Shown here piece by piece: positions 14,053 through 21,265 of a stretch of 25,269 bases of DNA. Under the pieces are notes generated by a model that saw only the letters and a program-made list of their open reading frames with translations, searched no databases and was not told where the DNA came from. The stretch's first letter is position 1, and each line of letters starts with the position of its first letter. A program made the position numbers and the translations under genes. Where the stretch lies: the NCBI GenBank assembly GCA_049509675.1, contig JBEKZQ010000037.1, forward strand, positions 1-25,269. Reading direction: 5' to 3'. This stretch comes from JBEKZQ01 sp049509675. GTDB taxonomy: Bacteria; Planctomycetota; Planctomycetia; Pirellulales; Thermoguttaceae.

Positions 14053-14958
14053 CTACGCCCTCGGATTGGGCTTGAGCGAATGAAAATGTTCCTGCGGCCG
14101 GACCATGGAGATCAGCCGCAGACCGAACTTGTCGCCCACCTTGACCGCTTCTCCGCAGGCAATCGGCCGGTCGCCCACACGCAGTTCCAGCATCTCCTCG
14201 CACGACTTGTCGAACTGGATGATCGCGCCCGGGCTCAATTCGACGATTCTCCCCAGGGATTGCTTCTTTTCGGCCAACGTGACCACCACGGGAACCTTGA
14301 CCCGCAGCAGGCTGCGGGTATAGGGCGGCAAGTCGTGGTCACTCACCAACCGCGAGGGGGGAGGTGGTTGCGGCGACCCGCAAGAGACCCCGGCCGGGCC
14401 AGATCCTCGGCCGCCAAGTGCGTTGCCGGCCGGCAGGCCGGATGCCGGCCCCTCGAACACCAAGGACGGTTTGGGAACGGGCCAGATCAGGTTTGCCGGG
14501 CCCCGGCAGGCGCCGGACAGCGAGATTTCGAGCGGGATGATTGCCGCCCCTTCCGCCACGCCTCCCCGCGCCAAGGCCCCGGCCAGATTCTTCACCCAGC
14601 CGGTTTCCACCTTGTCGGCCGCAAGCGGAGGCGGCAAGAGCAACACCGCCGATTCCTGCCCCAAGGTGGCCAGTTTGCTCTGCTGACTGGCGTCCGGAGC
14701 CTCGCACCAAGGTTGCAGCAGCCCGGTGCTTTGTCCCAACAAGAGCAGGGCCCCGGTCGAGCCGACGAACATCACAACCGCCAGGCCTGGTCCGCCCGTT
14801 TCCCCGGGCAATGCATTGGTTTGCAACGTTCGGGGTTGACCCACGGTCACCGTTACGGACGCGTCCAAAGCCCGGCCAAGAACGGCTCCCAACTCGGTGG
14901 TGGCGGCTTGGCAGGCCGAGAGCACCTCATCGACGATCTGGGGCATCAAGTCGGCCAT
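14053..14958 (-). CDS. FliN/FliM-family (SpoA domain) flagellar switch-like protein
   Basis: A 301-residue protein. Residues about 216-290 form a SpoA/FliN C-terminal domain (LLRVKVPVVVTLAEKKQSLGRIVELSPGAIIQFDK...LELRVGDRPIACGEAVKVGDKFGLRL), the fold that builds the flagellar C-ring and type III secretion sorting platform. The N-terminal 1-165 is an alpha/beta region of unassigned type, perhaps CheC/FliY-like, and a Pro/Gly-rich linker spans 170-215. The frame is open upstream to 15084, but that part is encoded by a repeat (15027-15109), so ATG 14958 is chosen; no clear ribosome binding site is seen. No other flagellar gene is nearby, so a role outside the classic operon, or a scattered flagellar regulon, is possible. 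Confidence 0.75.
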   Translation of the reverse strand: MADLMPQIVDEVLSACQAATTELGAVLGRALDASVTVTVGQPRTLQTNALPGETGGPGLAVVMFVGSTGALLLLGQSTGLLQPWCEAPDASQQSKLATLGQESAVLLLPPPLAADKVETGWVKNLAGALARGGVAEGAAIIPLEISLSGACRGPANLIWPVPKPSLVFEGPASGLPAGNALGGRGSGPAGVSCGSPQPPPPSRLVSDHDLPPYTRSLLRVKVPVVVTLAEKKQSLGRIVELSPGAIIQFDKSCEEMLELRVGDRPIACGEAVKVGDKFGLRLISMVRPQEHFHSLKPNPRA

Positions 14959-15026
14959 AGGTGCGTAGTAGTTAAGGAGGGAACTGATCTGGTAGTGAAG
15001 ATGGGTAGTTCTGGTTGTTGGGTCAC

Positions 15027-15109
15027 GGGTGCCACTGCTGGCTTGACCAACAGTGCGGACGGCACAGTTTGGCAAGCCGGGCACCGACCGACGGTTGGTC
15101 GCGGCACCC
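15027..15109. repeat. 83-bp REP-doublet-like repeat, GGGTGCCAC family
   Basis: The left end GGGTGCCACTGCTGG has an internal hairpin (CTGCTGG-CTTGA-CCAACAG). The right end has GGCAAGCCGGGCACCGACC and closes with GCGGCACCC. It is 83 bp long, the same length and plan as 22471-22553. It lies 69 bp upstream of the FliN-like start, in a 633-bp stretch (14959-15591) without genes that also holds 15198-15281, a promoter and 15468-15527. Confidence 0.75.
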
Positions 15110-15197
15110 GTCGCGCGCGCCGTGCTTCATATATCGGACGGCTTAGGACGCAAACTTTGCCCAGAACTCACAGTCGGCCACAAGGCGAAAGGTGGAT

Positions 15198-15281
15198 GAG
15201 AGTCGAGGGTCGGGAGCCAGATCGCCTGGAACCCACGGTCGGCTGCTCCATCTGCCCTACGCTCGACTCTCGACCCTCGAC
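15198..15281. repeat. Inverted repeat with 7-bp GAGTCGA/GGGTCGA units
   Basis: The left arm (15198-15216, GAGAGTCGAGGGTCGGGAG) and the right arm (15262-15281, CTCGACTCTCGACCCTCGAC) are inverted and built from 7-bp units. They are separated by about 45 bases. This is a third heptamer sequence type in the window. Confidence 0.7.
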
Positions 15282-15368
15282 ACTTTTGTGCCCATCCCCC
15301 CTTACGCCGCAACGGTTCAGAGGTAAACTGGGATAGCGGGAGGGCTATTGGGCCGTTTTGCGGCAGGT

Positions 15369-15397
15369 TTGTCTAACCGGGGCGGAATCGCTAGAAT
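15369..15397 (+). promoter_or_regulatory. Putative promoter of the hpf-ptsN operon
   Basis: TTGTCT, a 17-base spacer and TAGAAT (TTGACA and TATAAT matches of four and five of six). Transcription would begin near 15404, giving a long leader of about 190 bases that contains the degenerate palindrome 15468-15527. No sigma54-type GG-N10-GC box was recognised. Confidence 0.45.
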
Positions 15398-15467
15398 AAA
15401 GGGTTTAACCGTCTCGGCAGGCGGACACTGCCGGATCTCCCCAGGACTTGCCAAAGAACAATAAGTT

Positions 15468-15527
15468 GGGGGACTGCGCGATTTTCGCGGCGAACCCGCC
15501 GGTTCGAGGAAAACGGGACTGTCCCCC
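15468..15527. repeat. Degenerate relative of the 44-bp palindrome in the hpf leader
   Basis: The ends GGGGGACTG...CGATTTTCGCGGCGAA and GGTTCGAGGAAAACGGGACTGTCCCCC are inverted. Compared with 6013-6056, the left arm has lost part of TCCC and the loop is larger, with an added CGAACCCGCCGGTTCG hairpin. It lies between the putative promoter and the hpf start, so it would be transcribed as a leader hairpin. Confidence 0.65.
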
Positions 15528-15591
15528 TCGCAAACCGCCAAGTTATTTTCTTCCCAAGTGCCAGGGAGTTTGCATAAGGAGCTGAAAAGCG

Positions 15592-15945
15592 GTGCAGATC
15601 AACATTTCCACGCGGCATGGGCATGTGAGCGACGAAACGCAGGACAAGATCAAGGAGAAGCTGGAGAAACTGACTCGCCTGTACGATCGCCTTTCTGCAA
15701 TTGAACTGATCGTGGACCTGGAGCATCGCGATGCGCCCAACGTGGATCTGAAGGTCTCGGCCAAGCACAAGCACGATTTCGTGGCTGTGAGCCGCTCATT
15801 GGAACTGATGGCGGCGATTGACGAGGTGGTCGAGAAGATGGAACAGCAGTTGCGCAAATATAAGCAAAAGGTTCAGGACCGACATCGAACGATGGGGCAT
15901 CGGCCGGCCGAGCCCCCCGAGGATCTCGGCCCGACAACGTCGTAA
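15592..15945 (+). CDS. hpf: Ribosome hibernation-promoting factor, short form
   Basis: A 117-residue member of the HPF/YfiA (RaiA) family that binds the 30S subunit in stationary phase and blocks tRNA and mRNA sites. The family pattern is visible: QINISTRHGHVSDETQDKI, KLEKLTRLYDRLSAIELIVDLE, VDLKVSAKHKHDFVAVSRS and DEVVEKMEQQLRKYKQK, a beta-alpha-beta-beta-beta-alpha domain. It lacks the long C-terminal dimerisation domain. GTG start at 15592 with AAGGAG 10 bases upstream; there is no nearby in-frame ATG that would keep the first strand. The next gene, ptsN, starts 14 bp after its stop, so the two are co-transcribed, as in the proteobacterial rpoN-hpf-ptsN cluster. Confidence 0.92.
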   Translation: MQINISTRHGHVSDETQDKIKEKLEKLTRLYDRLSAIELIVDLEHRDAPNVDLKVSAKHKHDFVAVSRSLELMAAIDEVVEKMEQQLRKYKQKVQDRHRTMGHRPAEPPEDLGPTTS

Positions 15946-15959
15946 GGGAGAATCCGCGC

Positions 15960-16436
15960 ATGAAGTTTGCCGATTTTATCAGCCGTAAAGCGATCCGCGC
16001 CGACTTGACGGCGACGGACAAAGAAGGCGCCATTCGCGAAATGGTGCAGGCCCTGGCCGATGCGGGAAGCGTCGATCACAAGGAGTTCGAAAGCGTTGTG
16101 AAGGCCATCCTGAAACGGGAAGAGCTCGGCAGCACGGGCATCGGTCGGGGCGTGGCGGTTCCACATACGAAGCACCCCAGTGTCGACCGCCTCGTAGGCA
16201 CGGTCGCCGTCAGCAGCGCCGGGGTGGATTTCGCCAGCTTGGACGGGGAAACAGTACACCTGTTCTTCCTGCTGATCTCGCCGCCCGACCGGCCCGGCGA
16301 CCATCTCCGCGCGCTGGAAAACATTTCGCGCCAATTGCGCGACGACACCTTCTGCCGCTTCCTGAAGCAAGCCAAGAAGGCGGAGGACATCCTGTTGCTG
16401 TTGGACGAAGCCGACACCAATCAATTCGGATCCTGA
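15960..16436 (+). CDS. ptsN: PTS IIA-like nitrogen-regulatory protein (EIIA-Ntr)
   Basis: A 158-residue single-domain EIIA of the fructose/Ntr type, which takes phosphate from HPr and acts as a regulator rather than in sugar import. The phosphorylated histidine is in GRGVAVPHTKH (H69), preceded by REELGSTGIG. LVGTVAVSSAGVDFASLDGETVHLFFLLISP and HLRALENISRQLRD are typical. ATG at 15960 with AAGGGAG upstream. It is tightly coupled to hpf and followed by HPr and Enzyme I genes, so the phosphorelay partners are all local. No EIIB or EIIC domain is fused or nearby. Confidence 0.92.
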   Translation: MKFADFISRKAIRADLTATDKEGAIREMVQALADAGSVDHKEFESVVKAILKREELGSTGIGRGVAVPHTKHPSVDRLVGTVAVSSAGVDFASLDGETVHLFFLLISPPDRPGDHLRALENISRQLRDDTFCRFLKQAKKAEDILLLLDEADTNQFGS

Positions 16437-16554
16437 ACTGATTGTGTGAGCGGTTGGCAATGATACGATCCGTTTTCGATTGCTGTGGTTGGAATCATTT
16501 CAAACCGCGCAGAGTATGAACCGCGGCGCGGGCGCGCCGGCTGCGAAAGTTGTC

Positions 16555-16833
16555 ATGGGCGCATCCGTTGCAAGGCGAACCGTGGTCGTGACCAACCGGC
16601 TGGGGATCCATGCCCGCCCCGCCGTCCTGATCGTGACCCTGGCGCGGCAGTTCAACGCCGCCATAACCCTGATCAAGGACAACATGCGGGTGGAAGCCAC
16701 CGAGGTGCTGCAAGTCCTCTCCTTGGGCGCAGGACAGGGCCAGCAGTTGGAACTGGAAGCCAGCGGGGCCGATGCCCCGCAGGCCCTGGATGCCATGGAA
16801 CAGTTGTTCATCCATAAGTTCGACGAGGAATAG
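16555..16833 (+). CDS. ptsH: Phosphocarrier protein HPr
   Basis: A 92-residue phosphocarrier between Enzyme I and EIIA. The active-site histidine is in NRLGIHARPA (H19). The fold pattern continues with FNAAITLIKDNMRVEATEVLQVLSLGAGQGQQLELEASGADAPQALDAM. At the position of the regulatory Ser46 of Firmicutes HPr the residue is glutamate (E50, in ATEVLQVLSLG), with Thr just before it. The ATG at 16555 gives the usual length and starts near the first strand; an upstream ATG at 16516 would add 13 residues. Neither has a strong ribosome binding site. It lies 118 bp after ptsN, on the same strand. Confidence 0.9.
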   Translation: MGASVARRTVVVTNRLGIHARPAVLIVTLARQFNAAITLIKDNMRVEATEVLQVLSLGAGQGQQLELEASGADAPQALDAMEQLFIHKFDEE

Positions 16834-16897
16834 AAGGGGCTGGGGGGGCGGAAATGGCACGATTTCCCGGCAGGAATGAGACCCTGTGAGTTTGCAG

Positions 16898-16916
16898 GAC
16901 GGATTGCCAATCCGTC
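16898..16916. repeat. Short perfect hairpin in the ptsH-ptsI gap
   Basis: GACGGATTG and CAATCCGTC form a 9-bp perfect stem with a one-base centre, flanked by CAG and TTG. It lies in the 124-bp gap between HPr and Enzyme I and would be transcribed. It has no U-tract, so it is probably a small REP-like element or a processing site rather than a terminator. Confidence 0.55.
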
Positions 16917-16957
16917 TTGCGAAACGTCGACGAGGAAGACGCGACCGGCATAAGAGC

Positions 16958-18700
16958 ATGCAGAAGCTACAAGGAATCGCCGTATCGCCGGGAGTGGCGA
17001 TCGGCGAAGCGCTGGTGATGGACAACGAGGGATTTCGCATCCCGCGGCGGTTCGTTTCGCGCGATGCGGTCGACGAGGAGTTGGAGCGGCTGGACAAGGC
17101 CATCAACGCGGCCTCGGCGGAAATCGGCAGCCGTCGCGCGGCCGTGGCCGCCGAGTTGGGGGAGCAGTACGGGGCCATCTTCCAGGCCCATCAATTGATG
17201 CTGGAAGACGCCCGGCTCCGCAGCGAGTTGGAGGACGTGATCCGCAATCGCCACTACTCGCCCGAGTACGCCGTCAGCCGCACCCTGCGCCGCTACGCCC
17301 AGGTGTTTCAACGCCTGGAGAGTCCGCACCTGGCCGAGCGGGCCAACGACATCTTCGACATCGAAAAGCGGCTGCTCCGCCACCTCCTGGGGCACCGTCG
17401 GGAAGGGATCTCGCACCTCACCTCGCCGGTACTCGTGCTGGCCCACAACCTGACCCCCAGCGAGACGGCCAACCTCGATCGCCGCTTTGTGCGCGGTTTT
17501 GTCACCGAAGTGGGCGGTCCGGGCAGCCATACGGCGATCGTGGCCGAGGCCCTGGAGATCCCGGCCGTGGTCGGCACCGGACCGTTCCTGGCCGACGTCT
17601 CCGGCGGCGACCTGGTGATTATCGACGGCGACAAGGGGCTGGTCATCCTGCAGCCGGACGAGGCAACGCTGGACCACTACCGGCACGAAGTGGAAGACAT
17701 CCGCACCCTGGCCACGCGGCTGGAGACGCTGCGCGATTTGCCGGCCATGACCGCCGACGGGGTGCGGCTGGACTTGTACGGCAACATCGAGTTCCCTTAC
17801 GAAGTGCAGAGTTGCCTGGACCGCGGGGCCGACGGCGTGGGCCTGTACCGCACCGAGTTCCTCTACTTGGGGAGCGAGATCGAACCCACCGAGGAGGTCC
17901 ATTTCCAGGCCTATTCGCAAGTCGTCGAGGCGATGGGCGCCAAGCCGGTGACGATCCGCACCTTCGACCTGGGCGCCGACAAGGTGCCGCACCTGCCGCC
18001 GCCGGAAGACGAGCGCAACCCCTGCTTGGGATTGCGCAGCATTCGCCTGGCCTTGCGGCACCTGACCATGTTCCGCACGCAGTTGCGCGCCGTGCTCCGC
18101 GCCAGTGTGCTGGGCAACGTGCAGGTCATGTTCCCCCTGGTCTCCACGCTCCTGGAACTGCGGCAAGCGAAAATGGTGCTGGCCGACGTCATGGAAGACC
18201 TTGACGAGCACGGCACCTCCTTCAACCGCAATCTGCCCGTGGGCATGATGGTCGAGGTGCCGTCGGCCGTCATGATGATCGATCGCTTCGTGGAGGAGGT
18301 CGATTTCCTCAGCATCGGCACCAACGACCTGATCCAGTACACCCTGGCCGTCGACCGCAGCAACAAAGACGTCGTGGGCCTGTACAACCCGGTCGATCCG
18401 GCCGTGCTGAAGCTCATTTCCATGACGATCGAGGCGGCCCGCCGCAAGGGCCTGCCCGTCGCCATGTGCGGGCAGATGAGCGGCAATCCCATCTACACCA
18501 TGCTGCTGCTGGGCCTGGGCCTGCGGCAGTTCAGCGTTTCGCCCAGCGCCGTTCCGGAGATCAAGCACGTCTGCCGGCACGTGGCCATTGCGGAGTGCGA
18601 GGCGATCGTCCATCGCGTGGCAACCCTGGAAAACGCCCGCGACATCAAGAATTACCTGCGCGAGGAACTCAAGAAACGCATCCCCGGCGTCGGGGAATAA
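16958..18700 (+). CDS. ptsI: Phosphoenolpyruvate-protein phosphotransferase (PTS Enzyme I)
   Basis: A 580-residue cytosolic enzyme that phosphorylates HPr from phosphoenolpyruvate. The N-terminal HPr-binding and swivelling His domains have the phosphorylated His in EVGGPGSHTAIVAEALEIP (H191). The C-terminal PEP-binding barrel has GVGLYRTEFLYL, TIRTFDLGADK, NPCLGLRSIRL, MVEVPSAV, FLSIGTNDLIQYTLAVDR and the acid Cys in AMCGQMSG (C504, matching E. coli C502). Two deviations stand out: the usual GGRTSHT reads GGPGSHT, and MCGEMAG reads MCGQMSG. ATG 16958 begins the conserved LQGIAVSPGVAIG; an in-frame GTG at 16886 would run through a hairpin repeat and is rejected. All catalytic His and Cys residues are present. 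Confidence 0.93.
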   Translation: MQKLQGIAVSPGVAIGEALVMDNEGFRIPRRFVSRDAVDEELERLDKAINAASAEIGSRRAAVAAELGEQYGAIFQAHQLMLEDARLRSELEDVIRNRHYSPEYAVSRTLRRYAQVFQRLESPHLAERANDIFDIEKRLLRHLLGHRREGISHLTSPVLVLAHNLTPSETANLDRRFVRGFVTEVGGPGSHTAIVAEALEIPAVVGTGPFLADVSGGDLVIIDGDKGLVILQPDEATLDHYRHEVEDIRTLATRLETLRDLPAMTADGVRLDLYGNIEFPYEVQSCLDRGADGVGLYRTEFLYLGSEIEPTEEVHFQAYSQVVEAMGAKPVTIRTFDLGADKVPHLPPPEDERNPCLGLRSIRLALRHLTMFRTQLRAVLRASVLGNVQVMFPLVSTLLELRQAKMVLADVMEDLDEHGTSFNRNLPVGMMVEVPSAVMMIDRFVEEVDFLSIGTNDLIQYTLAVDRSNKDVVGLYNPVDPAVLKLISMTIEAARRKGLPVAMCGQMSGNPIYTMLLLGLGLRQFSVSPSAVPEIKHVCRHVAIAECEAIVHRVATLENARDIKNYLREELKKRIPGVGE

Positions 18701-18742
18701 GCGAACCAGAAGTTTGCAGAATTACGGGAGGTTCCCACGATA

Positions 18743-18784
18743 AGTCCCCCTCTCCCTCCGGGAGATGGATGGGGTGAGGGGACT
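18743..18784. repeat. CCCTCTCCC-type repeat after ptsI
   Basis: The ends AGTCCCC and GGGGACT are inverted. The inner CCCTCTCCCTCCGGGAGATGG is a hairpin of the same family as 5155-5194 and 5957-5996, followed by GGGGTGAGGGG. It starts 43 bp past the Enzyme I stop and may mark the end of the pts transcript. Confidence 0.7.
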
Positions 18785-18879
18785 TGAACCGGCGTTTTGC
18801 AGAACCCTGGATCGAACAAACGAATCACCAGAAGATTCCGCCACTGGAAGTTTTGGCGGAGAAAGTTTTACTCGAACCT

Positions 18880-19509
18880 ATGGTTCGACCACGAGTACGC
18901 ATTCGATTTTCCAAGCAGGGCGACCTGCGCCTGATCGGACATCGGGACCTGATGCGGTGCCTGGAGCGGCTCTTTCGCCGCTGCCGTGTGGCCCTGGGCA
19001 TGAGCCAGGGCTTTCATCCCAAGCCGCGCATGACGTTCCCCTTGGCGTTGGCGGTCGGAATCGAGGGCTGCGACGAAGTCATGGAGTTGGAACTGGCCGA
19101 GACGATCAGCGCCCAAGCGCTCTTGGCTCGGCTGGCGCCGCAGGCCCCGCCCGGGTTGCGGTTCCTCTCAGCGGAAGTGCTGCCGCCGGGCAGCCCCAAG
19201 GCTTCCATCCGCAGCGCCTGCTACGAAGTGCCGCTGCCGCCGGATCGCATCCCGGGCGTCGAAGAGCGGGTCGCACGGCTGTTGGCCGCCGACCGCTACG
19301 CCTTTCGCCGTCCGCATCGCGAGACGAGCGTCGATCTCCGGGCTTGCCTGGAGGAGTTGGCGCTGCGGGAAGGTCGGCTCCAGATGCGGTTGCGGACCGG
19401 CCCCGGGCCGACCGTCGGGCCGCGCGACGTCCTCAGTGCCCTGGATCTGGCCGACGTGGAACGCGCGGGCGTGCATGTCACGCGCACCGCTATGGAGCTC
19501 AACGCTTGA
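18880..19509 (+). CDS. TIGR03936 / DUF2344 family protein (radical SAM-linked)
   Basis: A 209-residue protein with the conserved start RVRIRFSKQGDLRLIGHRDLMRCLERLFRR, then GMSQGFHPKPRMTFPLALAVGIEGCDEVMELEL. This is the hallmark of the DUF2344/TIGR03936 family, which is usually fused to or encoded beside a B12-binding radical SAM protein and found next to RNase E/G. Here the RNase E/G gene follows 76 bp later, but no radical SAM partner is in the window. The molecular role is not established to my knowledge. Start ATG 18880 fits the family; the frame is open upstream to 18784 but without family similarity. No clear ribosome binding site is seen. Confidence 0.82.
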   Translation: MVRPRVRIRFSKQGDLRLIGHRDLMRCLERLFRRCRVALGMSQGFHPKPRMTFPLALAVGIEGCDEVMELELAETISAQALLARLAPQAPPGLRFLSAEVLPPGSPKASIRSACYEVPLPPDRIPGVEERVARLLAADRYAFRRPHRETSVDLRACLEELALREGRLQMRLRTGPGPTVGPRDVLSALDLADVERAGVHVTRTAMELNA

Positions 19510-19585
19510 CGCACGGAGCAGCCCTTGCCCGAGAAACGCCGATCGAATGCCGCTTGCCGGTCTTGCCGAACAAGAAGGCGACAAC

Positions 19586-21238
19586 ATGAAAGAAGAGATG
19601 CTGATCAACGTCTCGCAGCCGGAAGAGTGCCGGATTGCGGTCATGGAGGATGGGGTCCTGGAAGAGCTCTACGTGGAGCGAACCGGCCAGAACAGTTACG
19701 TGGGCAATATCTATAAAGGGGTGGTGGTCAACCTGGAGCCGAGCATCCAGGCGGCCTTCGTGGACTTTGGCGTGGGCCGCAACGGCTTCCTGCACATCAG
19801 CGACGTGGAGCCGCAATACTTCCGCCAGGGCGGCTACGATCCCGACAAGCCCGTGGGACCGCCGGGCGCGCGTCGCGTGCCGCGCGAGGAGGCCAACGAC
19901 AACGAAAACGACAACGGCAACAGCAACGACGACGTCGAAGAAGGGCTGGAAGACGAGCCGCCGCGGCAGCGCCCGGGGCGCGTCGGCGCCCGACCCCGTT
20001 TCAAGCCGCCCATCCAGGAGATCCTCCGCCGCGGCGACGAAGTCCTCGTGCAAGTCATCAAGGAGGGGATCGGCACCAAGGGGCCCACGCTCTCCACCTA
20101 CATCAGTATTCCCGGCCGATACCTGGTGCTCATGCCCGCCCTGGGCCGCATCGGCGTGTCGCGGAAGATCGAAGACGAAGACACGCGCCGCCGGCTGCGC
20201 GACATCATGCTCGAGCTCAACCCGCCCCGGGGCGTGGGCTTCATCGTCCGCACCGCCGGCTCGGACCGCTCCAAGCGCGAGCTGTCGCGCGACCTGGCCT
20301 ACCTGCTGCGGCTGTGGAAAGTGATCGTGCGGCGGATCAAGAAACTGCCCGCCCCCGTGGACATCTACCAGGAAAGCGACATGATCATCCGCACCATCCG
20401 CGACATCTTCACCGCGGACGTGGACACCATCTACATCGACGAGAAGTCGGCCTACGAGCGGGCCCGCGAGTTCCTGCAACTGGTGATGCCGCGGTACGTG
20501 AGCCGCCTGCAATTGTACGAAGGCAAGGAGCCGCTGTTCTACAAGCATCACCTCGACGAAGAGATCGCGCGGATCCACCAGCGCACCGTGCCCTTGAAGG
20601 CTGGCGGCTCGATCGTCATCGATCAGACCGAAGCCCTGGTGGCGATCGACGTCAATAGCGGCAGTTTCCGCGCCGAAGACAACGCCGAGGAAACCGCCTA
20701 CCAGATGAACATCCTGGCGGCCAGGGAGATCGCCCGGCAAATCCGCCTCCGCGACCTGGGCGGCGTAATCGTCAACGATTTCATCGACATGCACAAGGAG
20801 AAGCACCGCCGGGCCGTGGAACGGGCCCTGCGCGACGCCGTGAAGCGCGACCGGGCCCGCACCAAGATCCTCCGCACGAGCCCCTTCGGCCTGGTCGAGA
20901 TGACCCGCCAACGGATCCGTCCCAGCCTGAAGCGCAGCGCCTACACCGACTGCCCCTGCTGCCGGGGCACCGCCGTGGTCAAAACGCCGGAGAGCATGGC
21001 GATCGACGTGGTGCGGTTGTTGATCGTGGCCGCCCAGCGGCCGCAGGTCGAGCGGGTGACGGTGACCGTGGCCCCGGCGGTGGCCGACTACCTGAACAAT
21101 CGCAAGCGGCACGAACTGGCCCGGCTGGAGAACGAAGGCGCCATGACGGTGCAAGTCCTGCCCGAAGAAGAGGCCGGCCCGGAGCACCTGGCGATCCAGT
21201 GCCGCGACGCCGAGAACCGGGAAGTGAAATTCCCCTAA
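19586..21238 (+). CDS. rng: Ribonuclease E/G family endoribonuclease
   Basis: A 550-residue single-strand-specific endoribonuclease for RNA processing and decay. An S1 domain starts at about residue 35 (GQNSYVGNIYKGVVVNLEPSIQAAFVDFGVGRNGFLHISDV). It is interrupted by an acidic, Asn/Asp/Glu-rich and Pro/Arg-rich insert (about 81-140), then resumes (ILRRGDEVLVQVIKEGIGTKGPTLSTYISIPGRYLVLMP). Catalytic Mg-binding aspartates are in AIDVNSG (D355) and VNDFIDM (D398), and the Zn-link CPCC motif is at 456-459. No long C-terminal degradosome scaffold is present, so it is closer to RNase G in length. ATG 19586 has AGAAGG 7 bases upstream. It follows the DUF2344 gene, a common pairing. Confidence 0.9.
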   Translation: MKEEMLINVSQPEECRIAVMEDGVLEELYVERTGQNSYVGNIYKGVVVNLEPSIQAAFVDFGVGRNGFLHISDVEPQYFRQGGYDPDKPVGPPGARRVPREEANDNENDNGNSNDDVEEGLEDEPPRQRPGRVGARPRFKPPIQEILRRGDEVLVQVIKEGIGTKGPTLSTYISIPGRYLVLMPALGRIGVSRKIEDEDTRRRLRDIMLELNPPRGVGFIVRTAGSDRSKRELSRDLAYLLRLWKVIVRRIKKLPAPVDIYQESDMIIRTIRDIFTADVDTIYIDEKSAYERAREFLQLVMPRYVSRLQLYEGKEPLFYKHHLDEEIARIHQRTVPLKAGGSIVIDQTEALVAIDVNSGSFRAEDNAEETAYQMNILAAREIARQIRLRDLGGVIVNDFIDMHKEKHRRAVERALRDAVKRDRARTKILRTSPFGLVEMTRQRIRPSLKRSAYTDCPCCRGTAVVKTPESMAIDVVRLLIVAAQRPQVERVTVTVAPAVADYLNNRKRHELARLENEGAMTVQVLPEEEAGPEHLAIQCRDAENREVKFP

Positions 21239-21265
21239 CCGTCAGAAGTTGAAACTGGGACGCGG

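Noticed and set aside
14959..15084. N-terminal extension of the FliN-like protein
   Set aside because: It is partly encoded by the 83-bp repeat 15027-15109 and has no protein-like features; the start at 14958 fits better.
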